Shown piece by piece: positions 61,715-64,000 of a stretch of 64,000 bases of DNA. The DNA is taken from positions 55,873 to 119,872 of the forward strand of contig JARKPC010000046.1 of NCBI GenBank assembly GCA_029975435.1. The letters are read 5' to 3'. Both the position numbers and the translations under genes were made by a program. Below the pieces are notes generated by a model. The model saw only the letters and a list, made by a program, of their open reading frames with translations, was not told where the DNA came from and searched no databases. Numbering within the stretch: the first letter of the stretch is position 1; each line of letters starts with the position of its first letter. Source of the stretch: Propionivibrio sp. (GTDB taxonomy: Bacteria; Pseudomonadota; Gammaproteobacteria; Burkholderiales; Rhodocyclaceae).

Positions 61715-62437
61715 ATGAGCAGCAAGCGTTTTAGAGGAAAACTCTGTGTCTACTGCTCCGATCGCCCCAGTGTGACCGGCGACCACGTCTTTGCCAGAGA
61801 GTTCTTCCTGCCCGAAGTTCGCGCGAACCTCCCGCAAGTTCCGGTCTGCGACCGCTGTAACAACGACAAGAGCAAGCTCGAACACTATCTAACCGCATTG
61901 CTCCCATTCGGCGGCCGCCATGCTCACGCACACGAAAACCTTGCAACACAGGTTCCTGGACGCCTCGCAAAGAACCAGCGTCTGGCACGGGAACTAATCG
62001 CAGGCCGAGGCCGAATCTGGCACCTTGAAGGGGGAATCGTTCAGCCAACCATGACGATGCCTATCGACCCGCATCGAACTTGCGAGTTGTTTGCCCAAAT
62101 CGGCCGGGGTCTGGCGTGGTACCACTGGGGAACATATCTACAACCCGGTCAGATGAGCGAAGCCTTGTTCCTTTCCAATTTCGGCCGCGAGTTCTTCGCG
62201 CGCATCTTCTCCATGAATGCTGCCAACCGAGTTCAACACAACTTAGGGAAAGGGACCGTGAGCTACAGCGGAGTCCAGGCGGCAGACACTCCTCAACTCA
62301 CTCTCTGGCGAGTTCACTTCTACGGCGGCATGGTGCTTTCTGGTGATCCGCAGGCTCCCAACGCAATCGCCACCGAAATCGCCATAGTCACTGGCCCCAA
62401 GCGGATCGTTGGTTTACTTACCGAGAGACCACAATGA
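61715..62437 (+). CDS. HNH-type endonuclease-like protein
   Basis: 240 aa. Zinc/HNH part at residues 11-50: CVYCSDRPSVTGDHVFAREF, then VPVCDRCNNDKSKLEHYL, with the Asp-His pair of the catalytic strand. The C-terminal 180 residues are unrecognised. Lies 80 bp after DUF2513; both may belong to a small defence or mobile module. Confidence 0.75.
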   Translation: MSSKRFRGKLCVYCSDRPSVTGDHVFAREFFLPEVRANLPQVPVCDRCNNDKSKLEHYLTALLPFGGRHAHAHENLATQVPGRLAKNQRLARELIAGRGRIWHLEGGIVQPTMTMPIDPHRTCELFAQIGRGLAWYHWGTYLQPGQMSEALFLSNFGREFFARIFSMNAANRVQHNLGKGTVSYSGVQAADTPQLTLWRVHFYGGMVLSGDPQAPNAIATEIAIVTGPKRIVGLLTERPQ

Positions 62438-62523
62438 GATCCTAATATTGCGGTCAGCCATTGGCCACAAGTGGCCCCATGAATACCCGTCCACGAAGCA
62501 GCCATTGCCACAGCGCAGTTGTT

Positions 62524-62550
62524 CGGCATAGTGATGTTGCTATACTGACA
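62524..62550 (+). promoter_or_regulatory. shared 27-bp upstream module, copy 2
   Basis: CGGCATAGTGATGTTGCTAT then ACTGACA, 24 of 27 identical to 61077-61103. A second short match (CGTGTAAACA) lies further downstream in both spacers. Confidence 0.4.
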
Positions 62551-62674
62551 GGCAAAATTCCAAGCGACCGAAATCATGTATTTGGTGCAACGAATCCTTC
62601 TTCAGCAATATCATTTGTCATGCCAACACTGGCGTTCGTGTAAACAATGCTAGAGCGCTCTTGGACGAGTTCTT

Positions 62675-62824
62675 ATGAATCAGTTACCGTTTAAAGCGTA
62701 CGACGTCTTCGCATACTTGGCATCTGGTTCTGTTGTGGCGGCTGGCGCCGACTATATTTATGGTTCACAGTGGCTTCTGCAGGAAAAGCGACGGCTCCCC
62801 ACTTTGAGTAGCGGTTTGGATTAG
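62675..62824 (+). pseudogene. small gene truncated by an IS3-family element
   Basis: ATG 62675 begins MNQLPFKAYDVFAYLASGSV, with a likely membrane helix, and continues to residue 37, after which the frame enters the IS and stops at 62824. The start resembles membrane proteins that open with a YDxFxYLxxG motif, but the original product cannot be named. Confidence 0.5.
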
Positions 62825-62838
62825 AGTCCTGTTGCTGA

Positions 62839-63672
62839 TCATACCGTGTTTGCCTCGGCGAGTTGCCGGGCATAAGCGGCGGGGGTGAGTCCTCCAAGAG
62901 ATTTCTTGGGTCGTTCGTGGTTGTATTCCTGACGCCAGGCTTCGATGATCGTCTTGGCGTGACCCAGACTGACAAACCAGTGTTCGTTCAGGCATTCGTC
63001 GCGCAGACGTCCGTTGAACGATTCGATATAGGCATTCTGATTCGGTTTGCCGGGCTGGATTTGCCGCAACTGCACACCACGCTGATGCGCCCAGTTCAAC
63101 ATGGCGCGGCCACAGAATTCCTTGCCGTTGTCGGTCCGGATCACGCGGGGCAAACCGCGTTCGAACCACAGTCGATCGAGAATTCGGGTCAGCGGTTCGC
63201 CGCCGATCGCCCGTTCTGGAACAACGGCAACCGCTTCGTGTGTAGCATCATCCACGACCGTCAGGCATTTGATCACCCGGCCATCCGCCGTGCGATCAAA
63301 CACGAAATCCATCGACCAGACCTCGTTCGCCTGCTGAGGGCGTAGCAACGGCTGCCGGTCACAGGCCGGCACCTTCTTGCGTTTGCGCCGCCTTACCTGC
63401 AAGCCCGACAACGCATAAAGCCGTTCGACGCGTTTGTGATTGACGCGCCAGCCCGATTGCCTGAGTTTCAAGCCGATCATGCTGGCTCCGTAGCGCTTGT
63501 ACCGGTGCGCCAGGCGAACGATCTCGCTCCGCAGTTCGATATTACGATCCGGCCGCCTTTGATAACGAAATGCGCTGGCACTGATCCGCGCAATCCGCAG
63601 GGATCGTCGCTCACTCAGGCCTCTACAAGACAAATACCGCACCAACTCGCGCCGGGCTGGTGCGGTCACCAC
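62839..63672 (-). CDS. IS3-family transposase, OrfB
   Basis: 277 aa. HTH_21 region ([20 protein letters not shown]) and rve DDE core: [25 protein letters not shown] and [15 protein letters not shown] with the catalytic Asp, Asp, Glu. It is normally made as an OrfAB fusion by -1 frameshifting at the A7G run (63673-63679, minus strand); the frame here overlaps orfA by 7 bp. Confidence 0.92.
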   Translation of the reverse strand: MVTAPARRELVRYLSCRGLSERRSLRIARISASAFRYQRRPDRNIELRSEIVRLAHRYKRYGASMIGLKLRQSGWRVNHKRVERLYALSGLQVRRRKRKKVPACDRQPLLRPQQANEVWSMDFVFDRTADGRVIKCLTVVDDATHEAVAVVPERAIGGEPLTRILDRLWFERGLPRVIRTDNGKEFCGRAMLNWAHQRGVQLRQIQPGKPNQNAYIESFNGRLRDECLNEHWFVSLGHAKTIIEAWRQEYNHERPKKSLGGLTPAAYARQLAEANTV

Positions 63673-63929
63673 TTTTTTTGCAGCGCCTCTTTGATGACTT
63701 CGTTCTCCAGCATGGCGTTGGCCAGCAACCGCTTGAGCCGCGTGTTCTCACCTTCCAGTTCCTTGAGCCGCTTGGCGTCCGAAACGCTCATGCCTCCGAA
63801 TTTGTTGCGCCACAGATAGAAGCTCGCCTCCGAAAAACCGTGCCGACGACACAACTCCACAATCGGAACGCCTGCATCCGCTTCCCGCAAAAATCCAATG
63901 ATCTGTTCTTCCGTGTAACGCTTCTTCAT
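63666..63929 (-). CDS. IS3-family transposase, OrfA
   Basis: 87 aa from ATG 63929 (GGAG 9 nt upstream). HTH_Tnp_1: [38 protein letters not shown], then a leucine zipper ([20 protein letters not shown]). It ends at the slippery A7 run that allows OrfAB. Confidence 0.92.
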   Translation of the reverse strand: MKKRYTEEQIIGFLREADAGVPIVELCRRHGFSEASFYLWRNKFGGMSVSDAKRLKELEGENTRLKRLLANAMLENEVIKEALQKKW

Positions 63930-64000
63930 GTCCAATCTCCTTCATCGATGGGATTGGACTCTAATTCCAGCTGCTACTCAATTACGGGGAGCCGTCGCCA

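Larger units (their letters stand above)
62788..63998 (-). mobile_element. IS3-family element (IS407-like)
   Basis: Inverted ends GCGACGGCTCCCC (62788-62800) and its complement (63986-63998), with further matches GAGTAGC and TTAGAGTCC inside. It encodes orfA and orfB. About 1.2 kb. The right flank is only 2 bp long in this window, so the duplication cannot be checked. Confidence 0.82.

Overview
The window looks like a chromosomal segment of a high-GC denitrifying betaproteobacterium, probably Rhodocyclales. This is inferred from gene content and order (narXL-narK1-narK2-narGHJI-ppiC, then nsrR/nnrS/norCBEFQD), not from a marker gene. It holds the respiratory nitrate reductase locus and a complete nitric-oxide reductase locus. 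Around and inside them are several layers of mobile DNA.

Layout. (1) 1-15.9 kb is accessory: a MerR / secreted protein / VIT-VWA operon (1-1980, minus); a free-standing protein with a domain otherwise typical of phage polyvalent proteins (2191-3564); an esterase and an AraC regulator split apart by an ISAs1-family IS with a 10-bp target duplication (4094-8051); a zinc-ribbon protein and a secreted SNase-like nuclease; a candidate structured ncRNA next to psiF; an SRAP protein behind a LexA-like box; an EEP phosphodiesterase; an IHF-beta-like gene; the mobile mystery protein A/B (Xre + Fic) pair; and tyrosine integrase A. (2) At 15.9 kb lies the 3' part of a tRNA-Val(CAC) gene acting as an attachment core. 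Four TGTGCC repeats at exact 11-bp spacing flank it on the right and TACGGAAA repeats at 11 bp on the left. I read this as the junction between two tandem integrative elements. (3) 16.1-20.7 kb is element B: an Xre repressor diverging from an operon xis-int-(inactive-looking YhaM-like protein)-three small unknown genes-a 304-aa ORF apparently built from pieces of four toxin-antitoxin families. Most of its genes overlap by ATGA.

(4) 21.0-40.7 kb (minus) is the nitrate respiration locus: narX, narL, narK1, narK2, narG, narH, narJ, narI, a PpiC isomerase, a small ORF, a MoaD-like protein and a PAS protein. narL is broken by a 4,990-bp element (33630-38619) with matching inverted repeats and 8-bp direct repeats. 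It carries a class 1 integron (intI1 with a PcW-type promoter and LexA box, attI1, two cassettes with intact attC sites), a HigBA pair and an ISL3-family transposase. The break falls two codons before the expected phospho-acceptor Asp of NarL. (5) 41.0-50.3 kb holds a small membrane protein, a TetR-regulated HlyD/ABC exporter, a cupin, two hemerythrin proteins, a DUF6448-like protein, a membrane-bound AraC regulator and a second stand-alone PAS protein. (6) 49.8-60.5 kb is the NO-detoxification and denitrification locus: nsrR, with two 11-1-11 NsrR-like sites, diverging from DUF59, DUF2249, an unnamed polytopic membrane protein and nnrS; then an FNR/DNR-like box and norC, norB, norE, norF, norQ, a small membrane protein, a NosR/CcoG-like ferredoxin and norD. 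(7) 60.5-64 kb has a second copy of the ncRNA with a psiF fossil, a DUF2513 gene, an HNH-type protein, a small gene truncated by an IS3-family element, and that IS.

How they work together: NarK1/NarK2 bring nitrate in and export nitrite, and NarGHI reduces nitrate with NarJ as chaperone. NorCB, matured with NorQ/NorD, removes NO, and NsrR plus the hemerythrin and DUF59 proteins handle NO stress and Fe-S repair. With narL broken, the intact sensor NarX has lost its cognate regulator at this locus. Nitrate control is therefore predicted to be altered unless another NarL/NarP exists elsewhere.
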